From NCBI GenBank assembly GCA_030605305.1, contig JAUWIO010000042.1, positions 1 through 6,630 on the forward strand: a DNA stretch of 6,630 nucleotides. The letters are read 5' to 3'. Made by a program: the position numbers and the translations under genes. Positions 1-4,861 of this stretch are shown here, one piece after another; positions within the stretch are counted from its first letter, which is position 1, and each line of letters opens with the position of its first letter. The stretch is from Actinomycetes bacterium (GTDB lineage Bacteria > Actinomycetota > Aquicultoria > CAJVYJ01 > JAUVQD01). The notes under the pieces were generated by a model, which saw only the letters and a list, made by a program, of their open reading frames with translations, was not told the origin of the DNA and did no database searches.

Positions 1-222
1 CTAAAGCGGATCCAAGCGATAATCGAGTCGATGACACAGCAGGAACGGCAACAACCGTCGATCATCTCCGGTAGCCGGCGCAAGAGGATAGCCAATGGCA
101 GCGGTACTTCGGTCACGGAGGTCAATCAGTTGCTAAAGCAGTTGGAACAGACAAAAAAGATGCTCAAGAGCATGACGCAGATGGCCGGAAAGAAAGGCCG
201 TCGCGGCCTGCCTTTCACATAA
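1..222 (+). CDS. ffh: Signal recognition particle protein Ffh (SRP54), C-terminal part only
   Basis: Partial gene, open at the left edge of the window; 73 codons and a TAA stop are visible. Ffh is the GTPase subunit of the signal recognition particle: it binds signal peptides and 4.5S/6S RNA and hands nascent membrane and secreted proteins to FtsY. The visible part is the end of the M domain. It shows the signature [20 protein letters not shown], followed by a helix rich in Lys and Met ([14 protein letters not shown]) and the usual short basic tail ending GRRGLPF. The Met-rich face contacts signal sequences and the Arg/Gly/Ser segment contacts SRP RNA (family knowledge). The NG GTPase domain lies outside the window. 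The gene is followed by rpsP on the same strand after an 81-base gap that holds a promoter, so rpsP need not depend on ffh transcription. Confidence 0.95.
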   Translation, partial: LKRIQAIIESMTQQERQQPSIISGSRRKRIANGSGTSVTEVNQLLKQLEQTKKMLKSMTQMAGKKGRRGLPFT

Positions 223-236
223 GATATCGGCGGCTA

Positions 237-264
237 TTGTCTGATTTCCCCAGTACGGTATAAT
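237..264 (+). promoter_or_regulatory. Predicted sigma70/sigA-type promoter of the rpsP operon
   Basis: TTGTCT (237-242) resembles the -35 box and a consensus TATAAT (259-264) the -10 box, separated by 16 bases. Transcription would start near 271, giving a leader of about 33 bases before the rpsP start codon. The site lies in the gap between ffh and rpsP. This is a sequence-pattern call only. Confidence 0.7.
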
Positions 265-291
265 TGAGGGCGTGAACGCATTGATTTGAGC

Positions 292-296
292 GGAGG
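292..296 (+). promoter_or_regulatory. Shine-Dalgarno sequence that fixes the rpsP start
   Basis: GGAGG lies 7 bases before the TTG at 304, an ideal distance. The protein then begins MSVKLRLSRVG, as S16 proteins do. An in-frame TTG at 286 lies upstream of this site and would add six residues (MSGGEE) not expected in S16, so it is rejected as the start. Confidence 0.85.
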
Positions 297-303
297 TGAA
301 GAA

Positions 304-594
304 TTGTCAGTTAAGTTACGTTTGAGTAGAGTGGGCGCGAAAAAGAAACCCTTCTACCACCTGGTGGCGGCCGATTCGCGCATGCCTAGGGATGGTAGAT
401 TTATCGAGCTCATCGGTCGTTACGATCCACGCCAGGAGCCGTCGCTAGTCGAGGTCGATTCAGCGAAAGCGATAAAGTGGTTGGCTCAAGGAGCGCAACC
501 TTCCGCGCAAGCAGAAAAGTTGTTGCAGATCAGCGGGGTCCGTCAAGACTTTGATGAGAACAAGAAAAAGTATCTGGAGGAGGTTTCCTCGTGA
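304..594 (+). CDS. rpsP: 30S ribosomal protein S16
   Basis: Encodes 96 residues, within the usual length of bacterial S16. S16 binds 16S rRNA early in small-subunit assembly and stabilises the 5' and central domains. The N-terminus MSVKLRLSRVGAKKKPFYHL, then ADSRMPRDGRFIELIGRYDP (about residues 24-43), is the family signature. A helical region with QPSAQAEKLL follows, and a charged C-terminal tail. The start is TTG at 304 behind a strong GGAGG. First gene after the promoter at 237-264. Its TGA stop overlaps the GTG start of khpA by four bases (GTGA), so the two are probably translationally coupled, an arrangement common for rpsP and its KH-protein neighbour. Confidence 0.97.
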   Translation: MSVKLRLSRVGAKKKPFYHLVAADSRMPRDGRFIELIGRYDPRQEPSLVEVDSAKAIKWLAQGAQPSAQAEKLLQISGVRQDFDENKKKYLEEVSS

Positions 595-821
595 AAGAGC
601 TTCTTGAGTATCTGGCGCGGTCGCTAGTCGACCAGCCGGATGATGTCCGGGTCGATGTGATCGAAGGGGAATCTTCCGAGATTCTCCAGTTGCACGTGGC
701 CCAGGACGATATCGGCAAGGTCATCGGGAAGCAGGGGAGGATCGCCAAGTCCCTGCGGACGTTGGTCAAATCGGCGGCCGTTAAAGACGGGAAAAAGGCG
801 ATCGTAGAAATCATCGACTAA
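591..821 (+). CDS. khpA: KH-domain RNA-binding protein KhpA (YlqC family)
   Basis: A 76-residue protein that is essentially a single type II KH domain. The GxxG loop that grips single-stranded RNA is visible as GKQG (residues 46-49) in IGKVIGKQGRIAKSLRTLV, after a strand-rich N-terminal half. In Gram-positive bacteria KhpA pairs with KhpB (Jag/EloR) and binds many RNAs; in Streptococcus it affects cell elongation and division (family knowledge). The start is GTG at 591, overlapping the rpsP stop, with GGAGGAGG (576-583) inside the end of rpsP as its ribosome-binding site. Lying between rpsP and rimM is the standard position for this gene and supports a role tied to ribosome or RNA metabolism. 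The 7-base gap to rimM indicates one transcript. Confidence 0.95.
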   Translation: MKELLEYLARSLVDQPDDVRVDVIEGESSEILQLHVAQDDIGKVIGKQGRIAKSLRTLVKSAAVKDGKKAIVEIID

Positions 822-828
822 ACGACGC

Positions 829-1344
829 ATGGTTTCAGCAAACTTCATGGTCATCGGGCGTCTCGGTAAACCGCACGGACTGGACGGGTATATCGAGGTG
901 GTCAGTATGACCGACAATCCGGAAAGATTCGCGATCGGGAACTCATTCCGTCTCAACCCGCCTCAAGAAGATCGCGAGACAGTCACCGTTGCCGGTGTCA
1001 AAGAGAAGCGCGGCCGGCCGGTCCTACTCTTTGCCGGACTCAACGACCGGGATGCCATTGAAGACCTCAGGGACGTCGAGTTGCTGATAGAGACGGCAGA
1101 GGCTTCCAAGCCCGAGGACACTTATTGGGTCCACGAGATAGTCGGATGTGAGGTCGTCACGACCGACGGACAGCGGCTCGGGAAGGTCACGGCTGTCGAG
1201 CGGACCGGGGGAAATGATGTCTATACCGTTGCCGGTCAGGAAAAAGACTTCTTGATCCCGGCTATACGCGATGTGGTCAAGAGCCTGGATATCGAGGGTC
1301 GCCTTATCACTATCGACCCGCTTCCGGGACTCTTAGATCTGTAG
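829..1344 (+). CDS. rimM: Ribosome maturation factor RimM
   Basis: A 171-residue protein of normal RimM length. RimM binds free 30S subunits through protein S19 and helps fold the 3' (head) domain of 16S rRNA. The N-terminal RimM barrel opens with VIGRLGKPHGLDGYIEV (about residues 8-24). The C-terminal PRC-barrel starts near YWVHEIVGCEV (residues 99-110) and continues through LGKVTAVERTGGNDVYTV and FLIPAIRDVV to the typical ending ITIDPLPGLLDL. The start is ATG at 829, 7 bases after khpA. There is no clear Shine-Dalgarno sequence there, so translation may be coupled to khpA; an in-frame ATG at 847 is a possible alternative that would remove six residues without touching the domain. It sits next to trmD, as in most bacteria. 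Confidence 0.95.
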   Translation: MVSANFMVIGRLGKPHGLDGYIEVVSMTDNPERFAIGNSFRLNPPQEDRETVTVAGVKEKRGRPVLLFAGLNDRDAIEDLRDVELLIETAEASKPEDTYWVHEIVGCEVVTTDGQRLGKVTAVERTGGNDVYTVAGQEKDFLIPAIRDVVKSLDIEGRLITIDPLPGLLDL

Positions 1345-1355
1345 GATTGGAACCT

Positions 1356-2069
1356 ATGCGCATCGATGTCATCACTATCTTCCCCCAGATGTTCCCGCCG
1401 GTATTAGAGACGGGCATGCTCCGGGTGGCCCGCGAAGGCTCTCACGTGGACGTTGCCGTTCACGATCTTCGCGACTATACAACAGGTCGCCATCGGCAGG
1501 TCGATGACCAGCCCTACGGCGGCGGACCCGGGATGGTGATGATGGCTGAACCGTTTTATGCGGCCCTCACCGATGTTTTGGGAAGTGAGCCCAACCTTTT
1601 GCCGGGCGGTACTCGCACGATCTTGATGTCGGCCAGAGGAAAGCGCCTCGATCACCGTTTAGCCAGCAGCCTGGCTCAAGAAGAACGACTCGTTGTGCTC
1701 TGCGGCCGCTACGAGGGGGTCGATGCTCGGGTCGCGGATTTCGTAACTGATGAGGTATCGATCGGCGATTATGTGCTGAGTGGCGGCGAGATCGGGGCTA
1801 TGGTCGTCATCGACACAGTGACCCGGTTGCAGGCGGGAGTCCTGGGCGCGTCCGAATCTCTAGAGGAAGAGAGTTTCGCCAGCGGTCAATTAGAGTACCC
1901 CCAGTACACAAGACCGGCCCGCTGGCGCGAGGCAGGTGTCCCGCCGGTCTTGATCTCGGGGGACCACCGCCGCATAGGTGAGTGGCGCCAAGAGCAGTCT
2001 CGTTTGAGCACCGCCGTGCGCCGTCCCGATCTGTGCGAAGAGAGCGGTCACAATAAGAGGAATCGTTAA
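1356..2069 (+). CDS. trmD: tRNA (guanine-37-N1)-methyltransferase TrmD
   Basis: A 237-residue SPOUT-class enzyme that uses S-adenosylmethionine to methylate G37, next to the anticodon, and so prevents +1 frameshifting. Recognisable parts are MRIDVITIFPQMF at the start, RHRQVDDQPYGGGPGMVMM (45-63), LCGRYEGVDARV (115-126), and the trefoil-knot SAM-binding stretch SIGDYVLSGGE (135-145). TRPARW and a short C-terminal domain with SGDHRRIGEWR follow. Arg157 matches E. coli Arg154. The position of the E. coli catalytic Asp169 is Glu172 here, a conservative change seen by hand alignment. ATG at 1356 is preferred over the in-frame TTG at 1347 because TrmD normally begins MxIxxIxxFP and AGGA (1343-1346) is suitably spaced. 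The gap to rimM is 11 bases, so the two are co-transcribed. Confidence 0.96.
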   Translation: MRIDVITIFPQMFPPVLETGMLRVAREGSHVDVAVHDLRDYTTGRHRQVDDQPYGGGPGMVMMAEPFYAALTDVLGSEPNLLPGGTRTILMSARGKRLDHRLASSLAQEERLVVLCGRYEGVDARVADFVTDEVSIGDYVLSGGEIGAMVVIDTVTRLQAGVLGASESLEEESFASGQLEYPQYTRPARWREAGVPPVLISGDHRRIGEWRQEQSRLSTAVRRPDLCEESGHNKRNR

Positions 2070-2079
2070 AGCTGATTTG

Positions 2080-2088
2080 TGGTATAGT
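2080..2088 (+). promoter_or_regulatory. Predicted extended -10 promoter for rplS–lepB–rnhB
   Basis: TGGTATAGT matches the extended -10 pattern TGnTATAAT (5 of 6 in the hexamer). No good -35 box sits 16-18 bases upstream, as is typical of extended -10 promoters. It begins 10 bases after the trmD stop. The start of transcription would be near 2095, the first base of the stem-loop described next. Pattern-based inference. Confidence 0.55.
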
Positions 2089-2094
2089 TAAACA

Positions 2095-2132
2095 TCCGCG
2101 TGTCGCGCGACCATAACGGTGCGGCGAGCGGA
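2095..2132 (+). promoter_or_regulatory. Bulged stem-loop in the rplS 5' leader
   Basis: Hand pairing gives 14 Watson-Crick base pairs closing a 5-base loop. TCCGC (2095-2099) pairs with GCGGA (2128-2132). After a 3-base bulge (2100-2102), TCGC (2103-2106) pairs with GCGA (2124-2127). CG (2108-2109) pairs with CG (2122-2123), and ACC (2110-2112) pairs with GGT (2118-2120), leaving single-base bulges at 2107 and 2121. The loop is ATAAC. There is no T-run after it, so it is not an intrinsic terminator. It lies in a 91-base gap with no other gene. Bacillota are known to have an L19 leader that may mediate autoregulation; whether this is the same structure cannot be said here. It could instead simply stabilise the 5' end. 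Confidence 0.55.
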
Positions 2133-2160
2133 AACATATGCAAAGATTTAGGGAGGAACA

Positions 2161-2502
2161 GTGCACCGTATAACGGCAATCGAGGCCGCACAGAAGAGAG
2201 AAGATATCCCCGAGTTTGGACCGGGCGACACAGTCAAGGTCCATTATCGGGTAGTCGAAGGGACGCGCGACCGGATCCAGGTGTTTCAAGGGGTCGTACT
2301 GGGACGCCAAAATGGCGGGTCCCGCGAGACATTTACCGTCCGCAAGATATCATTTGGCGTCGGCGTCGAGAGGATCTTCCCGGTCCATTCACCCAAGATC
2401 GCTGAGATCGAAGTACTGACTCGCGGCAAAGTCCGTCGCGCCAAGCTCTATTACTTGCGAGATAAGGTCGGCAAGCAGGCCAGGATCAAGGAAAAGCGCT
2501 AA
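2161..2502 (+). CDS. rplS: 50S ribosomal protein L19
   Basis: A 113-residue protein of normal L19 length. L19 sits at the subunit interface of the large subunit and takes part in bridges with 16S rRNA. The family pattern is clear: a short N-terminal helix, then [20 protein letters not shown] (about residues 18-37), [36 protein letters not shown] and the basic end [23 protein letters not shown]. The start is GTG at 2161 behind GGGAGG (2151-2156), a slightly short 4-base spacing. It follows trmD as in most bacteria, but after a 91-base gap with its own promoter and a leader stem-loop, which suggests separate control of L19 supply. lepB follows after 11 bases. Confidence 0.96.
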   Translation: MHRITAIEAAQKREDIPEFGPGDTVKVHYRVVEGTRDRIQVFQGVVLGRQNGGSRETFTVRKISFGVGVERIFPVHSPKIAEIEVLTRGKVRRAKLYYLRDKVGKQARIKEKR

Positions 2503-2513
2503 GGTATATCGAA

Positions 2514-3122
2514 TTGTCCGAACCTCAACTTCGGCGCGACGACTATGAACCTGACCCTGACGGGGGCAATGGAGGTGGCCGCGAAAAAGAAGGCGGCATA
2601 CTCACTTTTCTGGGCGAGTTGCCGGTTCTTATTCTCACAGCGGTCGTTGTTGCCTGGCTCATTAAGACTCTTTTAGTACAACCCTTCTTCATCCCCTCTA
2701 GTTCTATGGAGCCAACCCTGATACCTGGCGATCGGGTGCTCGTCTCTAAGCTCAACTATCGTTTCTGGGAGCCGCAACGCAAGGATATCATCGTCTTTAA
2801 GGCCCCCGAGCGCGGCCAATCAGTCGAACAACAGCAGGACTTCATCAAGCGCATCGTCGCGACTACCGGTATGGAGATCGAGGTCGAGCAAGGCAAACTG
2901 ATAGTCGACGGAAAACGACAGACGGAGGGCTTTACTAGAGCGGACCGTCAGACCAGCACTTTTGGACCGTTCACTGTTCCGCTCGATTCAGTTTTTGTCA
3001 TGGGCGACAATCGCGCCAACAGCAAGGACAGCCGTTTCTTTGGTCCGGTCGATGATGACAGCATCATAGGCAAGGCATTTTTAGTCTATTGGCCGCCGGA
3101 TCGTATCCGCATCCTCAACTAG
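2514..3122 (+). CDS. lepB: Type I signal peptidase
   Basis: A 202-residue membrane-bound serine protease that cleaves signal peptides from exported proteins on the outer face of the membrane. A polar, Asp/Gly-rich N-terminus of about 30 residues precedes one membrane segment (about 35-57), the Gram-positive type of layout. The catalytic serine is Ser64 in IPSSSMEPTL (box B). The general-base lysine is Lys112 in DFIKRIV (box D), and box E is GDNRANSKDSRFFGPV (164-179). Box D is unusual: it continues ATTGM where most family members have xLPGD. The start is TTG at 2514, after AAGG (2501-2504); no ATG is available in frame nearby. It is 11 bases after rplS and 7 before rnhB, so it belongs to that operon. 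The substrates are not revealed by context. Confidence 0.95.
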   Translation: MSEPQLRRDDYEPDPDGGNGGGREKEGGILTFLGELPVLILTAVVVAWLIKTLLVQPFFIPSSSMEPTLIPGDRVLVSKLNYRFWEPQRKDIIVFKAPERGQSVEQQQDFIKRIVATTGMEIEVEQGKLIVDGKRQTEGFTRADRQTSTFGPFTVPLDSVFVMGDNRANSKDSRFFGPVDDDSIIGKAFLVYWPPDRIRILN

Positions 3123-3129
3123 GCCGGTA

Positions 3130-3900
3130 ATGAGTCGCCGCTCACTTGCTGAATTAAGTAGGCTGTTGGCAGAGACACCTCTAGATTCTTTAACCCCTTT
3201 ACTAACAAAGCTCGATCAGGATGAGCGCCGAGGCGCGCGGGAATTGGCCCATAAAATGCGCCGGAAATTGTCCCGCAGGCGCGGCGAAAAAGAGCGCATC
3301 ATGCGTCTTTTGCGATTCGAATTCGCCCTCTGGGAGCGGGGCTTGTCCGTCGTGGCCGGTTGCGACGAGGCCGGTCGCGGGGCTCTGGCCGGCCCGCTCG
3401 TGGCTGCGGCAGTAGTTCTTGACCGCGATGTCTTTATCGAGGGCATCGACGACAGCAAGAAGTTGAGTCCCGCCGCCCGCGAACGCGTGGCCGCCACCAT
3501 TGAGGAGGGGGCGATGTGCTGGGCGACCGCGTTCATCGGCCCCGAGGAGATCGATGAAAACGGCATCCAGGTGGCGAACCTCTCTGCTCTGGCCCAAGCG
3601 GTCGATAATCTGACATTGCGTCCGGATTACGTTCTTAGTGACGGCTTTCCGGTACGGGGAGGCATCCCCGGGCGGGCAATAATCAAAGGGGACTCTATCA
3701 GTCTGACCATCGCGGCCGCGTCTATCATCGCCAAGGTGCACCGGGACAGGTATATGAGGCTGATGGACTTAGAGCACCAGGAGTATGGCTTCTCGCAGCA
3801 TAAAGGGTATGGTACGGCCGATCATCTTGAGGCTTTGGCGCGAATCGGTCCATCGCCGATACATCGGGTGTCCTTCGCTCCGGTCGGGGGTCGTAGCTGA
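3130..3900 (+). CDS. rnhB: Ribonuclease HII
   Basis: A 256-residue endonuclease that removes RNA from RNA:DNA hybrids, including single ribonucleotides misincorporated into DNA. The catalytic domain begins near residue 74 with VAGCDEAGRGALAGPL. The DEDD metal-binding set is visible as Asp79, Glu80, Asp171 (LSDGF) and Asp188 (IIKGDS). DDSKKLS (107-113), AAASIIAKVHRDRYM and HKGYGT (224-229) are further signatures. The first ~73 residues form a basic, helical N-terminal extension as in Bacillus subtilis RnhB; the total length is nearly the same. ATG at 3130 gives the full extension, though the Shine-Dalgarno sequence is poor, so coupling to lepB is likely. It is the last gene of the operon, and I see no hairpin-plus-T-run terminator behind it. 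Confidence 0.96.
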   Translation: MSRRSLAELSRLLAETPLDSLTPLLTKLDQDERRGARELAHKMRRKLSRRRGEKERIMRLLRFEFALWERGLSVVAGCDEAGRGALAGPLVAAAVVLDRDVFIEGIDDSKKLSPAARERVAATIEEGAMCWATAFIGPEEIDENGIQVANLSALAQAVDNLTLRPDYVLSDGFPVRGGIPGRAIIKGDSISLTIAAASIIAKVHRDRYMRLMDLEHQEYGFSQHKGYGTADHLEALARIGPSPIHRVSFAPVGGRS

Positions 3901-3922
3901 CTATCTCTGACGCTTAGTGGTC

Positions 3923-4024
3923 TTACAGAAACCTGAAGGTCCCGTTGAACAGGATCAGAGGGTAGAGAAAATACAGGGTGATGACCGCAAAAAGAAAGAA
4001 AGCAAAACCGAGTCTATAAAGCAC
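3923..4024 (-). CDS. Candidate small single-pass membrane protein (33 residues), unrecognised
   Basis: A short minus-strand reading frame from GTG at 4024 to TAA at 3925-3923. I recognise no family. The product begins MLYRLGFAFFLFAVITLYFL and ends YPLILFNGTFRFL. About residues 5-26 are an uninterrupted hydrophobic, Phe/Leu-rich segment long enough to cross the membrane. A lone Arg4 lies before it and a short C-terminus with Arg31 after it. Support comes from GGGAGG (4038-4033) 8 bases before the start, a promoter-like -35/-10 pair further upstream (4091-4062), and an in-frame TAG upstream of the GTG that rules out a longer version from further up. It lies in the 207-base convergent gap between rnhB and the methyltransferase gene, downstream of the latter on the same strand. 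Its function is unknown. It could still be a chance frame in an AT-richer intergenic stretch. Confidence 0.5.
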   Translation of the reverse strand: MLYRLGFAFFLFAVITLYFLYPLILFNGTFRFL

Positions 4025-4032
4025 TTTACCCG

Positions 4033-4038
4033 CCTCCC
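4033..4038 (-). promoter_or_regulatory. Shine-Dalgarno sequence for the small membrane-protein candidate
   Basis: On the minus strand GGGAGG (4038 to 4033) stands 8 bases before the GTG at 4024. It is one of the strongest ribosome-binding sites in the window and serves no other visible gene, which is the main reason for calling the 33-codon frame. Confidence 0.5.
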
Positions 4039-4061
4039 GGCAACAAAACTAATGATTACGT

Positions 4062-4091
4062 ATGATAACCGCTATGGCGTGCTGATGGCAA
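4062..4091 (-). promoter_or_regulatory. Predicted sigma70-type promoter for the small membrane-protein candidate
   Basis: On the minus strand TTGCCA (4091-4086; 5 of 6 against TTGACA) and TATCAT (4067-4062; 5 of 6 against TATAAT) are separated by 18 bases. Transcription would start near 4055, about 30 bases before the GTG start codon. It lies just downstream of the methyltransferase stop, so the small gene could be expressed alone as well as by read-through. Confidence 0.45.
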
Positions 4092-4107
4092 ACAGCAAGA
4101 GGGTAAA

Positions 4108-4788
4108 CTACTTGGTGGCCGTGATAACCAAGTCACGGGCGTGTTCCGTGAACGTGACTTCCGAAAAGAGGCCGCCGTCGAAGAGAGCGGTCAGTTCCGG
4201 CCCTGTCATGAAATCGGGGCTGAAGTGACCGAACATCAGGCCCACCGCGCTACCGATGCGGCTGGCTGTCGACTCCTGGCTTCGGGAGGCGAAGAACCGC
4301 GCGAGCGGGCCATTCGAACGCACAGGCTCGCGAACGGCCAAGCGGCCTCCGGGGCGCAGCACTCGCGCCATCTCAGCCACGGCTGCCTCTCGGTTGCCGA
4401 CGACCGATAGGACGCCGGCGCACAGGACCTTGGAAAACTGGCCGTCGGCAAAGCCGAGATCCTCAATATCGCCCAGCTTGAACTCGATGTTATCCATTTG
4501 CCGCTCAGAGGCTCGGCGACAGGCGATGTCGATGAAAGCGGGTGAAAGGTCGATGCCCACGACCTGACAATCGGCGGCGCGATCCGCCACCCTGAGGGCA
4601 TATGCTCCAGGACCGGTGCCGACATCGAGGACCGTATCATTATCGAAGGGTGCGAGCATCTCGATCAATACCGACTTGTCCTCATGGTCGTCACGGCCGA
4701 GGTCGCGCAAGCGCGTATAGAGCGGACCCCAGACCTCATAGAAACCCCGGACGGCAGTTTTCTCCCTCTTGTCGGCGTCTGTGTCCAT
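4108..4788 (-). CDS. Class I SAM-dependent methyltransferase (UbiE/Methyltransf_11 type), substrate unknown
   Basis: A 226-residue soluble protein with a seven-stranded Rossmann-like methyltransferase core. Motif I is TVLDVGTGPGAYAL (52-65), which binds S-adenosylmethionine. The acidic ribose-binding end of strand 2 is VVGIDLS (76-82), with Asp80. GDIEDLGFADGQFSKVLCAG (106-125) is the usual strand 4 region, and the post-core motif is LRPGGRLAVREPV (144-156). The N-terminal YEVWGPLYTRL resembles the start of UbiE-like enzymes that act on small molecules, but the substrate cannot be told: quinone precursors, lipids or other metabolites are all possible. It runs opposite to its neighbours, convergent with rnhB and divergent from uppP (73-base gap). 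ATG at 4788 has only a weak Shine-Dalgarno sequence. Its position gives no firm pathway link. Confidence 0.85.
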   Translation of the reverse strand: MDTDADKREKTAVRGFYEVWGPLYTRLRDLGRDDHEDKSVLIEMLAPFDNDTVLDVGTGPGAYALRVADRAADCQVVGIDLSPAFIDIACRRASERQMDNIEFKLGDIEDLGFADGQFSKVLCAGVLSVVGNREAAVAEMARVLRPGGRLAVREPVRSNGPLARFFASRSQESTASRIGSAVGLMFGHFSPDFMTGPELTALFDGGLFSEVTFTEHARDLVITATK

Positions 4789-4829
4789 AACCCCATCTTA
4801 AGCAAAAGAAAGTCGGCGGTAAACTTGCA

Positions 4830-4854
4830 AATTTTCCGGCCTCAAGGGAAAATT
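4830..4854. repeat. Perfect 8-bp inverted repeat between the divergent methyltransferase and uppP genes
   Basis: AATTTTCC (4830-4837) and GGAAAATT (4847-4854) are exact inverted copies around a 9-base centre (GGCCTCAAG). The right arm ends 7 bases before the uppP ATG. As DNA it could be an operator for one or both divergent genes. As RNA it could form a hairpin that covers the region where a uppP ribosome-binding site would lie (AAGGG, 4844-4848). A weak -35-like TTGCAA (4825-4830) overlaps its left edge. No T-run follows, so it is not a terminator. Confidence 0.5.
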
Positions 4855-4861
4855 AATATCG

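Noticed and set aside
286..303. Upstream TTG start for rpsP adding MSGGEE
   Set aside because: The ribosome-binding site GGAGG lies inside this stretch and points to TTG 304, which also gives the family N-terminus.
1347..1355. Upstream TTG start for trmD adding MEP
   Set aside because: ATG 1356 yields the conserved MRIDVITIFP start with suitable SD spacing.
1807..2310. Minus-strand frame of 167 codons across the trmD end and rplS
   Set aside because: Antisense to two clearly identified genes; composition (many Cys/Arg/Ser) and lack of family features mark it as a shadow.
3202..3741. Minus-strand frame of 179 codons inside rnhB
   Set aside because: Fully antisense to RNase HII with its catalytic motifs; no independent start signal.
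4111..4132. Inverted repeat CTTGGT/ACCAAG near the methyltransferase stop as a possible terminator
   Set aside because: Only 6 bp with a 10-base loop, inside the coding end, and no T-run follows on either strand.
3917..4228. Plus-strand open frame of 103 codons, Lys/Glu-rich, starting GTG at 3917
   Set aside because: No Shine-Dalgarno sequence; its last 120 bases run antisense to the well-supported methyltransferase, and its charged composition is the expected antisense of the Phe/Leu-rich minus-strand frame.
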